Shown: in pieces, positions 41,767-51,063 of the stretch
Layout: each line of letters opens with the position of its first letter
Position numbering within the stretch: position 1 is the first letter of the stretch
From: Pirellulales bacterium
Lineage (GTDB): Bacteria > Planctomycetota > Planctomycetia > Pirellulales > JACPPG01
NCBI GenBank assembly: GCA_036499395.1
Contig: DASYDW010000123.1
Coordinates: forward strand, 1-59,143
DNA length: 59,143 bases
Direction: 5' to 3'
Notes under the pieces: model-generated
Databases searched by the model: none
What the model was told of the DNA's origin: nothing
The model's input: only the letters and a program-made list of their open reading frames with translations
Made by a program: the position numbers and the translations under genes

Positions 41767-44007
41767 TCATTCGGTCGGATCCAGGAGCCATGTGCTGGAG
41801 AGGCCGAGAGCCTTGGCAAATTCATGCGGATCCCAAGTTACTTCAGCCGTTGCATGGACAAAGTGCGCTTCGCTGCCGTCAACACTGGGCTGGACCTTCA
41901 CACTGGAAAAGAACTGCAGAATGCGCTTTTGGTAGGGAGCCATGGCGTCGCCTCCTTCGAGCACGAGCCCAGGCCAGAACGAGAGAAGCGTCATCGAGGC
42001 GAGATGGATCTCGCGCACGCTGTCGGCATCCTCGCAGGTGGCGCGCACGCGCACTCCCGTACGATTGCCTAGGTCGGTCCAATCGGCCCCAAGTGCCACG
42101 AACTTCGTCTTGCGAGCGAGCGGTTCGATGAGCTCTGGATGGTCCTCCCGCGCCGCGGCTAATTCGGGCCATCCCACGGCACTGTTGTCGAACAGCACGG
42201 TCACGAGACCGCCGTCGACCGCGCGCCAGGCACTTGCCCAGGGGCACGGGTTCGGCGTGTCGTCGAAGAATTTGCGCAGCAGCTTTTCCTCATCGCCGGG
42301 TTCCTGTGGATCAGGTATCGTACCGACGCGATAAATGAGTGTGCGAGGGTCGGGGGTACGCATGCGCAACGGGGCGGGCCCAAACGCAGGAAGCGAAGGG
42401 AATTGCACGTACGGCTTCCCCTCGAAATGTTCCAAGGTCGTGCCCGGTATTTCGTCGAGCACGACCTGTCGCCAGTTGCCGAAATGCGCTGTACGAATCA
42501 CGATTCGGTTCGAGCCCAACGTGAGCTCACCATTTCGCATGGGATCTCTTGAGGGGCGTGCCTTGATTATCAGGTCACCGGCGATCCACTCGATCTCGCG
42601 AATGTCGAACGTGGCAGCGGCCTCGCCAATCAGGTCTCGCAGCCAGACACGCAGCCAGCCGTTAATCGACTCAACATGTGGTTGAACCTCGGGGTGGCGA
42701 AGAAAGTCGCCGACGCGAATCAGGAATCCGCCCGAGGATCCGAGCCCGATTACCGTGGGATTAAAATCCGCGCGCTCGAATAGCGATTGCTCGGTGCCAG
42801 GTGCGCCACCAGCGATCGTCGCCGCGTTTTCCGTGGATATCGGTTGAACCGCTTTGCCGATCGTCGCCGCCGACTGAGCGCGGTCGTCGGCTGTCGCGGC
42901 GCCACGAAGAAACGCCGTAACAATTGCGATGGCAACGACGCAGCCTGACACCGCCAAGGAGACGCGTCCTGCTCCTTGTTCATCGGCCGTGGCCTGTTTA
43001 ACACGCAGCATTTCCAGCCTCCTTGCTAGAAAGTCCGAAGAACGGGGCATGATCGAAACGTTCGACCAGCTGCGCTCGTCGATGATTGATTCGTGATACC
43101 GTAGCGCCAGGCGAGCCAAGCCGCGCGTGTAGGCTTGCGCATCGTCGACCAGGTCGCGTGCGAGTTGATCCGCGGCATACTCCTGATCCGCGGCCAGTCG
43201 CCTGGCCACACTTCTCACCAGCGGATGATAAAAATGAATCGCCACGCCGATAAAAGTCGCCACGCGGCGCGCGTAATCACCTCGATGAACATGGGCCACC
43301 TCGTGGGCCAGCACGGCGGCAAGTTCTTCTTGGGACCACTCTACCCAGTCACTCGGCAGTAGTATGACAGGGCGCAACCAGCCGAACGCACTGGCGCTGA
43401 CCTGCTGCGCCGTGGCGCGTACCTCGATCTTCTGACGGCAGCCACAGCGATTCGCCAATTCGCGGAGCAGGACCGTTATGGACTCGTCCGTAACGAGCGA
43501 ACTCGTGCGGCGCAGTCGCGCCACGAAACGGACGGCCAACATCAGCCGCAGCAGACCAAAGACCGAACCGCCTGCCAGGATCGTGACGGCCGCCACACGC
43601 GCACGATGCGAGAATGGCACGGATCGAGTCGCCGTGCGCTCAATACGCCGCAGCCACGCCAAGGGAACCTGCACGCTCGTTTCGGCAGCGTCGGCTGGAA
43701 CGCCGGACGACTGTGTCGCCTCTCTCTCGGCATCGATTGCCACGCGATCTTCTACGTCCGTCTTATCGGCGCGCCGAGCGGACGACAGATCGCTTGCCAA
43801 CGATAAACCACTTTCCGGCCAAACACCGGGAATCGGCGCAAACGCCAGGGCCGTCACGATCAGGATGCAAACCAGGCCGACGAGGCCGATCGTCACGCGA
43901 CCGGCGGCCAACCGGCGAGGAAAGCAGAATCGCGCCACGATCGTGGCTGCCGCAACAATCGACGCATGAATCGACCCGAGCAGAATCGCCAAACCAAGAG
44001 TGCTCAT
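41767..44007 (-). CDS. M56/BlaR1-like membrane metallopeptidase sensor
   Basis: A 746-residue protein. N-terminal hydrophobic helices (about 5-22, 37-58, 139-160) precede the zinc-peptidase motif HEVAH (235-239) with RLAADQEYAADQLARDL supplying the downstream glutamate. This is the BlaR1/MecR1 class. A further helix (LAVSGCVVAIAIVTAFLRG, about 349-367) leads to a large C-terminal extracytoplasmic part of unknown fold, not a penicillin-binding domain. The ATG overlaps the stop of the BlaI-like regulator by four bases. The peptidase should cleave that repressor when a signal is sensed outside. The signal is unknown. Confidence 0.88.
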   Translation of the reverse strand: MSTLGLAILLGSIHASIVAAATIVARFCFPRRLAAGRVTIGLVGLVCILIVTALAFAPIPGVWPESGLSLASDLSSARRADKTDVEDRVAIDAEREATQSSGVPADAAETSVQVPLAWLRRIERTATRSVPFSHRARVAAVTILAGGSVFGLLRLMLAVRFVARLRRTSSLVTDESITVLLRELANRCGCRQKIEVRATAQQVSASAFGWLRPVILLPSDWVEWSQEELAAVLAHEVAHVHRGDYARRVATFIGVAIHFYHPLVRSVARRLAADQEYAADQLARDLVDDAQAYTRGLARLALRYHESIIDERSWSNVSIMPRSSDFLARRLEMLRVKQATADEQGAGRVSLAVSGCVVAIAIVTAFLRGAATADDRAQSAATIGKAVQPISTENAATIAGGAPGTEQSLFERADFNPTVIGLGSSGGFLIRVGDFLRHPEVQPHVESINGWLRVWLRDLIGEAAATFDIREIEWIAGDLIIKARPSRDPMRNGELTLGSNRIVIRTAHFGNWRQVVLDEIPGTTLEHFEGKPYVQFPSLPAFGPAPLRMRTPDPRTLIYRVGTIPDPQEPGDEEKLLRKFFDDTPNPCPWASAWRAVDGGLVTVLFDNSAVGWPELAAAREDHPELIEPLARKTKFVALGADWTDLGNRTGVRVRATCEDADSVREIHLASMTLLSFWPGLVLEGGDAMAPYQKRILQFFSSVKVQPSVDGSEAHFVHATAEVTWDPHEFAKALGLSSTWLLDPTE

Positions 44008-44387
44008 GGGCCCTGCTCCTCGAGAATGTCCCGCAGCAGCGCCCGCTCTTTGACGGTTAATCGCCGGCGCTTCAGCACGTTAAGCAGCAACTGCTCGCGC
44101 GAGCCCTGAAAGACGCGCCGCAGCAGGTCGCCGACGAGGTTATGCGACACTTCTTCGAACGACCTGGTTGCCCGGTACGCGTAGGGTCGCTCGTCATTAG
44201 TGAGTTCGAGGAAGCCCTTCTCGAACAGAGTTCGCGTCAAATTGGCGACGGTCACGTAAGCGAGATCCAATCCATCGGCCGCCAACCGGTCGCGTGCCGT
44301 GGTGGCGGTCGCTTCGCCGTGCTGCCAGAAAACCTGCATCACCTGCAGCTCGCGATCGGTCAATTCCTTTGCGGGCGGACGTGCCAT
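44004..44387 (-). CDS. BlaI/MecI/CopY family transcriptional repressor
   Basis: A 127-residue winged-helix regulator starting MARPPAKELTDRELQVMQVF. The helices and wing VTVANLTRTLFEKGFLELTN and YAYRATRSFEEVSHNLVGDL match the family. A C-terminal dimerisation helix is present. BlaI-type proteins repress their own operon until a partner M56 peptidase cleaves them. Here the peptidase gene overlaps by ATGA. A perfect inverted repeat just upstream fits its operator. Confidence 0.92.
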   Translation of the reverse strand: MARPPAKELTDRELQVMQVFWQHGEATATTARDRLAADGLDLAYVTVANLTRTLFEKGFLELTNDERPYAYRATRSFEEVSHNLVGDLLRRVFQGSREQLLLNVLKRRRLTVKERALLRDILEEQGP

Positions 44388-44398
44388 GCAGAGATCCT

Positions 44399-44430
44399 TA
44401 TTTGGTTATCCAAATTTCATTAACCAAATA
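44399..44430. promoter_or_regulatory. BlaI-type operator
   Basis: TATTTGGTTA (44399-44408) and TAACCAAATA (44421-44430) are perfect inverted arms separated by twelve bases, just upstream of the blaI-like gene and in the region shared with the divergent peptidase gene. BlaI/MecI bind such AT-rich dyads. Autoregulation is inferred. Confidence 0.75.
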
Positions 44431-44595
44431 CCACTTCGGTAAGCGCACCGTCAAGGGGAGTTTGAGGATAGATTCTCGCGGTCACGGTGTTCCCACCTGG
44501 CGCAACGCTCGCCAATCGGTACGATGGATGTTGTCGGGAGCCGATTTGTCCGTCGTCGCTGGGCATGCTCCCTCAAGGTCCAAAGGTCTTCCCTC

Positions 44596-45843
44596 ATGAG
44601 CACCGCGCGTTCTAAATCCCGTTCCACCGGTCGAACTCCTGGTATCGTTAAACCGGTTCTGCCGGCGACCGCGGAACCTGATGCGCGCGCCGCGCAAAAA
44701 CTGGTGCTGGCGCTGATGGCCATTCCCGGGCGCAGCGGCGAGGAGGGGCTGGTCCGGCAGTTCATCATCGATCAGTTGCGCGCCGCTGGTGCGCCGGCCT
44801 CGGCGATTCGCGGCGATCAGGCCCATCGCCATACGCCGCTGAAAGGCGAGGTCGGTAACCTGGTGTTGCGCCTTCCCGGCACGATTCGCGGGCCGCGACG
44901 GTTGCTGATGGCCCACATGGACACAGTACCGCTGTGCGCCGGCGCAAAGCCGGTCGTCAAAGGGGAACGAGTCTACTCCGCGGTCAAGCAAACCGGATTA
45001 GGTGCCGACGATCGGGCGGGCTGCGCCGTGATCCTCACGGCGGCCACCGAGATACTGCGACGCAAACTGCCGCATCCGCCATTGGCTTTCATGTGGGCCG
45101 TGCAGGAAGAGGTCGGGCTGTTCGGCGCGCGGCATGCGAATCTGGCGCTGCTAGGCCAGCCGAAACTGGCTTTCAACTGGGATGGTGGATCGGCCGAAAA
45201 ACTAACGGTCGGCGCGACTGGCGCTTATCGTTTGGAAATCACGATCGACGGTATCGCCAGCCACGCCGGCGGTGCGCCGGAACAAGGCGTCAGCGCGATC
45301 GCGATTGCCGGTCTGGCGATTGCCGAACTACAGCGCGGCGGCTGGCTGGGGGACGTCCGCAAGGGAAACAATCGCGGCACGAGCAATATCGGCGTCATTC
45401 ATGGCGGCGCGGCGACGAATGTCGTGACCGATCGCGTCGATCTCAAGGCCGAAGCACGCAGCCATGATCCCGTCTTTCGCCGTGCGATTCGTGACGCGAT
45501 CATCGACGCCTTCAAGAAGGCGGCCGGCGAGGTCCGCAGCGTCACCGGCGCCGCAGGCAAAGCCACGTGTGAACACCGTCAGGACTACGAATCGTTCCGC
45601 TTGCCAGAAGGCGATCCATCGATCGCGGCCGCGGCAACCGCCGTGGCAGCGACGGGGGGCAAGCCGTTTCATTTTGTCTCGAACGGTGGGCTCGATGCCA
45701 ATTGGCTCACCGCGCGCGGCATACCCACTGTCACGCTGGGATGCGGCCAACTGAACGCCCACATGGTGACCGGGCAGTTGGACCTGGCCGAGTTCCGCCG
45801 CGCGTGTCGCATTGCGTTACGATTGGCCACGGCCAGCGAGTAA
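44596..45843 (+). CDS. M20-family peptidase (tripeptidase PepT-like)
   Basis: A 415-residue metallopeptidase. The metal ligands are visible in LMAHMDTVPL (H and D of the first motif), GLGADDRAGCA (D), AVQEEVGLFGA (EE) and FNWDGGSA (D). The terminal histidine is in GCGQLNAHMVTGQL. An insertion domain with GAYRLEITIDGIASHAG dimerises in the family. It should cleave N-terminal residues from short peptides with two zinc ions in the cytoplasm. The ATG at 44596 was chosen over a longer reading without family similarity. The next gene starts eight bases after its stop. Confidence 0.9.
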   Translation: MSTARSKSRSTGRTPGIVKPVLPATAEPDARAAQKLVLALMAIPGRSGEEGLVRQFIIDQLRAAGAPASAIRGDQAHRHTPLKGEVGNLVLRLPGTIRGPRRLLMAHMDTVPLCAGAKPVVKGERVYSAVKQTGLGADDRAGCAVILTAATEILRRKLPHPPLAFMWAVQEEVGLFGARHANLALLGQPKLAFNWDGGSAEKLTVGATGAYRLEITIDGIASHAGGAPEQGVSAIAIAGLAIAELQRGGWLGDVRKGNNRGTSNIGVIHGGAATNVVTDRVDLKAEARSHDPVFRRAIRDAIIDAFKKAAGEVRSVTGAAGKATCEHRQDYESFRLPEGDPSIAAAATAVAATGGKPFHFVSNGGLDANWLTARGIPTVTLGCGQLNAHMVTGQLDLAEFRRACRIALRLATASE

Positions 45844-45850
45844 ACGGCTT

Positions 45851-46153
45851 ATGGAACTCGACGACGAAGTTTGCCTCTGCTTTCACGTCACGAAGCGCAA
45901 GCTGGCGAACTTCGTGCGCATTGAGAAGCCGCGCCGCGCCGGTCAGATGAGCGAATGCTTTGGCGCCGGAACCGGCTGCGGCTGGTGCCGCGCCTATCTG
46001 GAACGCATGTTCAAGGCCGCGGCCGCCGGTGGCGTCACCACGGAAGTCGACCCCACGCCCGACGAATACGCGCGTGCCAGGGCCGGGTACATTCGCAAAG
46101 GGGGTGGCACACCACCGCCCGGCGCGACGCCGATCGACGAAGCGAGCGCGTAG
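45851..46153 (+). CDS. BFD-like [2Fe-2S] protein
   Basis: A 100-residue protein, MELDDEVCLCFHVTKRKLAN, with the BFD cysteine pattern CLC (8-10) and later CFGAGTGCGWC (about 37-47). Four of these cysteines would bind a [2Fe-2S] cluster. Such domains act as bacterioferritin-associated ferredoxins or as accessory domains of nitrite and nopaline oxidoreductases. A basic glycine-rich C-terminus (ARAGYIRKGGG) follows. It is seven bases downstream of the M20 peptidase gene, so the pair is probably co-transcribed, but a functional link is not obvious. Confidence 0.85.
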   Translation: MELDDEVCLCFHVTKRKLANFVRIEKPRRAGQMSECFGAGTGCGWCRAYLERMFKAAAAGGVTTEVDPTPDEYARARAGYIRKGGGTPPPGATPIDEASA

Positions 46154-46545
46154 CGAACTTCCGCCTCGGCCGCACGGATCGCGTCGCGATCCCCCCCGCT
46201 GTCGTGTGCCACGAGAGCGGGTGTTTTCGTCCATAGGCCATCTGGCATAGCCGAGTATTGCGCGACCTCGCAACATCTTCGTTGATCAGAACTTGGTGAG
46301 CCAAGGCGGGCATGATTCTGTCGTCGCATCAACCTCGGCACGCGCGTCTAACGTATGGTTTGCGCGCCTCTAGGGCCGCTTGCCGGGGGGGGCGCGGTGC
46401 CTTATCCTTTAAGTGGCTACGATTCTGACGCGTACGCGTCCTGGGATGTCGCACCCGAATGCAAGGATCATGCGACGTCAGCGGGCCGCACCCGCGATCC
46501 AGCCCGCCCCGATCCGGACCACCCGGCCTCTTGTGAGCCTTCCCA
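46154..46545. promoter_or_regulatory. Intergenic region with a 14-base palindrome
   Basis: No gene is supported in these 392 bases upstream of the first PQQ-type propeller gene. GACGCGTACGCGTC at 46427-46440 is a perfect palindrome and may be a regulator site. Otherwise I see nothing. Confidence 0.35.
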
Positions 46546-49008
46546 ATGCGATCCAGCGTATTCGCCAGACTGTTGACCTGCGTTGCCGCCCTCGGCCTGA
46601 TTGCGACCGCTGCGACGGACGCAGGCGCACAAGCAACGCCGAAAGCCAAGGCGAAAGCCGCGGCGGCCGCCGCGCCTGCCAAAGCCAAGCCCGCGACACC
46701 AACCGCAGCCGTTAAGAACGAGCCGGGTAAGTCGGCCCCGGCCCTGAAAAAGATCGACCCGCTCGATTGGCCGAACTGGCGTGGCCCCGAGCAAAACGGC
46801 ATCTCTCGTGAGACCGGTTTGCCCGACACCTGGGACCCCAAGTCCGGCAAGAACCTACTCTGGCAGAACCCGGAGTTGCGGACGCGCAGCACTCCGATCG
46901 TGATGCATGGCAAGCTCTACACTTTGGCCAGCAGCGATCCAGGCACGCACGGCGAAGGCGAAAAGGTCATCTGCGCTGACGCCGTCACGGGTAAAGTTCT
47001 GTGGGAAAACAAATTCAACGTCTACCTGTCCGACGTGCCTGACACGCGCGTCGCCTGGAGCTGTTGCGCCGGCGACCCCACCACCGGACGCGTCTACGCG
47101 ATGGGCGTCTGCGGCTATATGCAATGCCTCGACGGGGACACGGGCAAGACGATCTGGTCCCGCTCGCTCAGCGAAGAATTCGGCCTGCTCAGCACCTACG
47201 GCGGTCGTACGAACGTGCCGGTCGTCTTCGACGACCTGGTCATCATCAGCGCCGTGACCACCGGCTGGGGCGAGCTGGCGCGTCCGATGCATCGCTTCAT
47301 GGCGTTCAACAAAGCGACGGGCGAGCTGGTGTGGATCAACGGCACTCGTCCTCTGCCCGACGATACGACTTACAGCACGCCGTTCTTGACGGTGGTCGAG
47401 GGGCAGCCGCTGATGGTCTTCGGCTCGGGCGATGGTTCGGTGTGGGCCTTCCAGCCGCGTACCGGCAAACCGGTATGGTCGTTTCGATTCTCGCTGCGCG
47501 GCCTGAACGTCTCGCCGCTCGTCGAAAACAATATCGTCTACATGGGGCAAAGCGAAGAGAACCGCGAGGATAGCACGATGGGGGCCTTCGGCGCGTATAG
47601 TGCCGTCGGCACCGGCGATATCACGGCCTCGAACGAAAAGTGGCGCCGCAAGGAAATCATGGTGGGCCGGAGCTCGCCGCTATTACTAAACGGACGCATT
47701 TACGCTCTGGACGATTCGAATATCGTCTATGTCCTGGACGCCGCGACCGGCGCAGACGTCGGCAAGAAGCAGCGCCTGCTGGGCACCATCACCCGGGCCA
47801 GTCCGGTTTTCGCCGACGGCAAAATCTTCGCCTGTACGACCAGCGCCTGGCACGTTCTGCAGCCGACGGCAGACGGCGTGAAGATCGCGCAGCGTACACG
47901 TTTCCCGAACGTGGAAGAGATCTACGGTTCGGTAGCCGTTTCGCACGGCCGGATTTACCTGCCGACCACGACCGCGATGTATTGCATTGGCAACGCAGAT
48001 GCGAAGCCCATGTCCGATCCTCCTCCTGCGCCGCCGGCCGAAGCGGTACTGACCGACACGACCCCCGCTCAATTGCAAGTTGTGCCGGCAGAGGCGCTGG
48101 TCAAACCGGGCGAGAAGGTCGTGTTCAAGACGCGACTGTTCAATGCCCTGGGGCAATTGATCAAAGAGAGTGACGCGACCTATTCGGTACAGGGGCCGGC
48201 CGAGATCGACCAAAAGGGAGAGCTCACGACGAAGCCGATCGACGGTCACGCCGCCGCGATTGTCACGGCCAAGGTGGGCGAATTGACGGGCACAGCCCGC
48301 GTGCGGATCGAACCGCCGCTACCGTGGAAGTTCGATTTCGAGGATGGCCAGGTGCCGGTCACGTGGGTCGGGGCGCGGGTGCGTCACGTGCCGCGTGATC
48401 TCGACGGCGAGCACGTGATGGCCAAGATCACGACGGTTCCCAAGGGCACGCGCAGTCAGGCCTGGATGGGCCCGACGAATCTGCACGACTACACGATTCA
48501 GGCCGACGTCCGCGGCAGCATTGCCTTTGTCAATGTGCCGGCCGCTGGCCTGGCCGCCAATCGCGATGGGGCCGACAAGGAAAAGGACGAGGCGGGCACC
48601 GCCGCCGCCAAGCCGGCAGATGGCAAGCCGGCCGAGGGCGAGAAAGACGGGAAGATGCCCGACATCGGCCTGATCGCGCAGCGCTACACGCTAGACCTGA
48701 TGGGTGCCAGCCAGCAGGTGCAAATTCGTAGCTGGACGGCCGTGCTCGACCGCTTTTCGAAATCGGTTCCCTTCGAATGGAAGCCCGACGTCTGGTACAC
48801 GATGAAGTTCCAGGCGAACGTCGTCGACGGCAAGGCCGTACTCAAGGGGAAGGTCTGGCCGCGTGGTGAAGGCGAGCCGACGGCCTGGACCATTGAGGCC
48901 GAGGACGACGCGCCGAACCTCGAAGGAAGCCCCGGCTTGTTCGGTAACGCCAGCAACGCCGAGCTGTTCTACGACAACATCACGGTCACGCCGTCGCCGG
49001 CAAAATAG
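46546..49008 (+). CDS. Exported PQQ-type beta-propeller protein with C-terminal beta domains
   Basis: An 820-residue protein with signal peptide (RLLTCVAALGLIATAATDAG), an Ala/Lys/Pro-rich linker (about 31-70) and a propeller starting at DWPNWRGPEQNGISRETGLP, the planctomycete PQQ-binding-like signature. Repeats such as VICADAVTGKVLWENKFNVY and LDDSNIVYVLDAATGADVGK follow to about residue 490. The rest carries Ig-like strands (LQVVPAEALVKPGEKVVFKT) and a jelly-roll-like segment. Catalytic residues of a dehydrogenase are not evident, so it may bind rather than oxidise. A second propeller gene follows 118 bases downstream. Confidence 0.88.
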   Translation: MRSSVFARLLTCVAALGLIATAATDAGAQATPKAKAKAAAAAAPAKAKPATPTAAVKNEPGKSAPALKKIDPLDWPNWRGPEQNGISRETGLPDTWDPKSGKNLLWQNPELRTRSTPIVMHGKLYTLASSDPGTHGEGEKVICADAVTGKVLWENKFNVYLSDVPDTRVAWSCCAGDPTTGRVYAMGVCGYMQCLDGDTGKTIWSRSLSEEFGLLSTYGGRTNVPVVFDDLVIISAVTTGWGELARPMHRFMAFNKATGELVWINGTRPLPDDTTYSTPFLTVVEGQPLMVFGSGDGSVWAFQPRTGKPVWSFRFSLRGLNVSPLVENNIVYMGQSEENREDSTMGAFGAYSAVGTGDITASNEKWRRKEIMVGRSSPLLLNGRIYALDDSNIVYVLDAATGADVGKKQRLLGTITRASPVFADGKIFACTTSAWHVLQPTADGVKIAQRTRFPNVEEIYGSVAVSHGRIYLPTTTAMYCIGNADAKPMSDPPPAPPAEAVLTDTTPAQLQVVPAEALVKPGEKVVFKTRLFNALGQLIKESDATYSVQGPAEIDQKGELTTKPIDGHAAAIVTAKVGELTGTARVRIEPPLPWKFDFEDGQVPVTWVGARVRHVPRDLDGEHVMAKITTVPKGTRSQAWMGPTNLHDYTIQADVRGSIAFVNVPAAGLAANRDGADKEKDEAGTAAAKPADGKPAEGEKDGKMPDIGLIAQRYTLDLMGASQQVQIRSWTAVLDRFSKSVPFEWKPDVWYTMKFQANVVDGKAVLKGKVWPRGEGEPTAWTIEAEDDAPNLEGSPGLFGNASNAELFYDNITVTPSPAK

Positions 49009-49126
49009 GCATTTTCCGTGTTCGCACGACTTGAGAGTTGATCGAAAACTAGACTTTACAACCCGTCGCCAGATGCCGTTGGGCAAAACTTGGCAACGTG
49101 GTCATTCTTTGCGAGATAACACGATC

Positions 49127-50923
49127 ATGAAATCCTTGCGTATCGGGGCATTGCTGGTTCTGGTCGGGGCTGTCGGTTTCGTGGCCCAAAAGGAGCTATC
49201 GGCCCAACAAGCCAAGAAAGCTCAGGCCAAGGCTCCCGCCGCGAAGGCGGTCCCGCAACCCGTGACAAAGACCGCGGCCAAGCCGGCTGACAAAGCGGAC
49301 GCGAAGCCCGCCGATAAAGCCAAGTCGAACGAGCCCGAAGTCAGCAATCGCTGGTGGAATCAATGGGCCGGCTCCTCGACGCGCAACAACACTCCGGTCG
49401 GCAAGAACATTCCCGCGGAGTTTGATCCGGGTCAGTTCGATGCCAAGACCGGCGAGTGGAAAAAGGAAACCAGCAAGAACATCAAGTGGGTCGCCAAACT
49501 CGGCTCGCAGAGCTACGGCAACCCGGTCGTGGCCGACGGCAAGATCTGGGTCGGCACCAATAACGGCGCCGGCTGGTTAAAGCGTTATCCGGCAGAGACC
49601 GACCTGGGCTGCCTGCTGTGCTTCAACGAAGCGGATGGCAAATTCCTCTGGCAGCACTCCAGCGAGAAGCTCCCCACGGGGCGTGTCCACGACTGGCCGC
49701 TGCAAGGGATCTGCTGTGCGCCGTATGTCGAAGGCAAGCGATTGTGGTTCGTGACTAGCCGCGGCGAAGTGCTCTGCCTGGACACCGAAGGCTTCCTGGA
49801 CGGCAAGAACAACGGTCCGTTCACTTCGGAAACGAACACCGAGAAGGACGAGGCCGACGTCATCTGGTCGTTGAACATGATGACGCAGCTCGGCGTGTCG
49901 CAACACAACATGTGCAGTTGCTCAATCACGGCCACGGGGGACATCCTGTGGGTTTGCACCTCGAACGGTGTCGACGAATCGCACGTCAACCTACCCGCGC
50001 CGCAAGCGCCCAGTTTCCTGGCCGTCGACAAGAACACGGGCAAGGTGCTGTGGGCCGACAGCTCGCCCGGCATGAACATCCTGCATGGCCAATGGTCGAG
50101 CCCGACGTATGCCGTGCTGGGGGGCGTGCCGCAGGTGATGTTCGCCGGCGGTGACGGCTACCTGTACAGCTTTCTGGGCGAGGCCACGCCCGGCGGCAAG
50201 GCCGAGATGTTATGGAAGTTCGACGCCAACCCGAAGGAATCGAAATACATCCTCGGCGGACGCGGCACACGCAACGAAATCATCGCCACACCGGTCGTTT
50301 ACAAGGACAAGGTCTACCTGGCTGTAGGGCAAGACCCCGAACATGGCGAAGGCCCTGGGCATCTGTGGTGCATCGATCCGACCAAGCGTGGCGACGTGAG
50401 CTCGGAATTGGCCTTCAACGTGAAGGACCTGAGCAAGCCGATCCCGCACAAGCGGTTGCAGGCCGTCGACGCAACCCAGGGCGAGGTCGCCCGACCGAAT
50501 CCGAACTCGGCCGTAGTCTGGCACTATGCCGATTTCGATCAGAACGGCAACGGTAAAGCCGAATTCGAAGAGACGATGCACCGCACCTGCGGCAGTGTCG
50601 TGATTAAGGACGACCTGCTATACCTCTCCGATTTCAGCGGCCTGTTCCATTGCTTGAACGCCATTACCGGCAAGCCGTATTGGACGCACGACTTGTTTGC
50701 TGCGACCTGGGGCTCGGCCCTGATCGTGGATGGCAAGGTGTTCATCGGCGATGAAGAAGGCAAGGTCACGGTGTTCAAGCTGGGAGAGGAAAAAGATATC
50801 CTGGCCGAAAACAACATGGGCAATTCGGTGTACAGCACGCCGGTCGTGGCGAATGACATCCTGTACATCGCCAATAAGACACACCTCTTCGCAATCGAAA
50901 ACTTGGAAGGCAAAGATAAGTAG
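49127..50923 (+). CDS. Second exported PQQ-type beta-propeller protein
   Basis: A 598-residue protein starting MKSLRIGALLVLVGAVGFVA (ATG at 49127), a signal peptide followed by an Ala/Lys/Pro-rich linker (about 30-70). The propeller begins NRWWNQWAGSSTRNNTPVGK, distinct from the usual WPxWRG opening. Repeats such as GCLLCFNEADGKFLWQHSSE and AVDKNTGKVLWADSSPG follow. A short segment DFDQNGNGKAEFEETMHR looks like an EF-hand-like calcium-binding loop within the propeller. It is related to, but clearly diverged from, the preceding gene. Probably periplasmic. Ligand unknown. Confidence 0.88.
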   Translation: MKSLRIGALLVLVGAVGFVAQKELSAQQAKKAQAKAPAAKAVPQPVTKTAAKPADKADAKPADKAKSNEPEVSNRWWNQWAGSSTRNNTPVGKNIPAEFDPGQFDAKTGEWKKETSKNIKWVAKLGSQSYGNPVVADGKIWVGTNNGAGWLKRYPAETDLGCLLCFNEADGKFLWQHSSEKLPTGRVHDWPLQGICCAPYVEGKRLWFVTSRGEVLCLDTEGFLDGKNNGPFTSETNTEKDEADVIWSLNMMTQLGVSQHNMCSCSITATGDILWVCTSNGVDESHVNLPAPQAPSFLAVDKNTGKVLWADSSPGMNILHGQWSSPTYAVLGGVPQVMFAGGDGYLYSFLGEATPGGKAEMLWKFDANPKESKYILGGRGTRNEIIATPVVYKDKVYLAVGQDPEHGEGPGHLWCIDPTKRGDVSSELAFNVKDLSKPIPHKRLQAVDATQGEVARPNPNSAVVWHYADFDQNGNGKAEFEETMHRTCGSVVIKDDLLYLSDFSGLFHCLNAITGKPYWTHDLFAATWGSALIVDGKVFIGDEEGKVTVFKLGEEKDILAENNMGNSVYSTPVVANDILYIANKTHLFAIENLEGKDK

Positions 50924-51063
50924 ACGCCCCGTGGGGAGTCTTTTCGGAAGAGCGATCCGCAGATGGACGCAGATTTGAAGAAGTAGTTGGCGTTCCTTCG
51001 TATTCGTCTGCGAAATCTTTGCAATCTGCGGACGATCTGATCTTCTTAGCTGCGAGTGCAACA

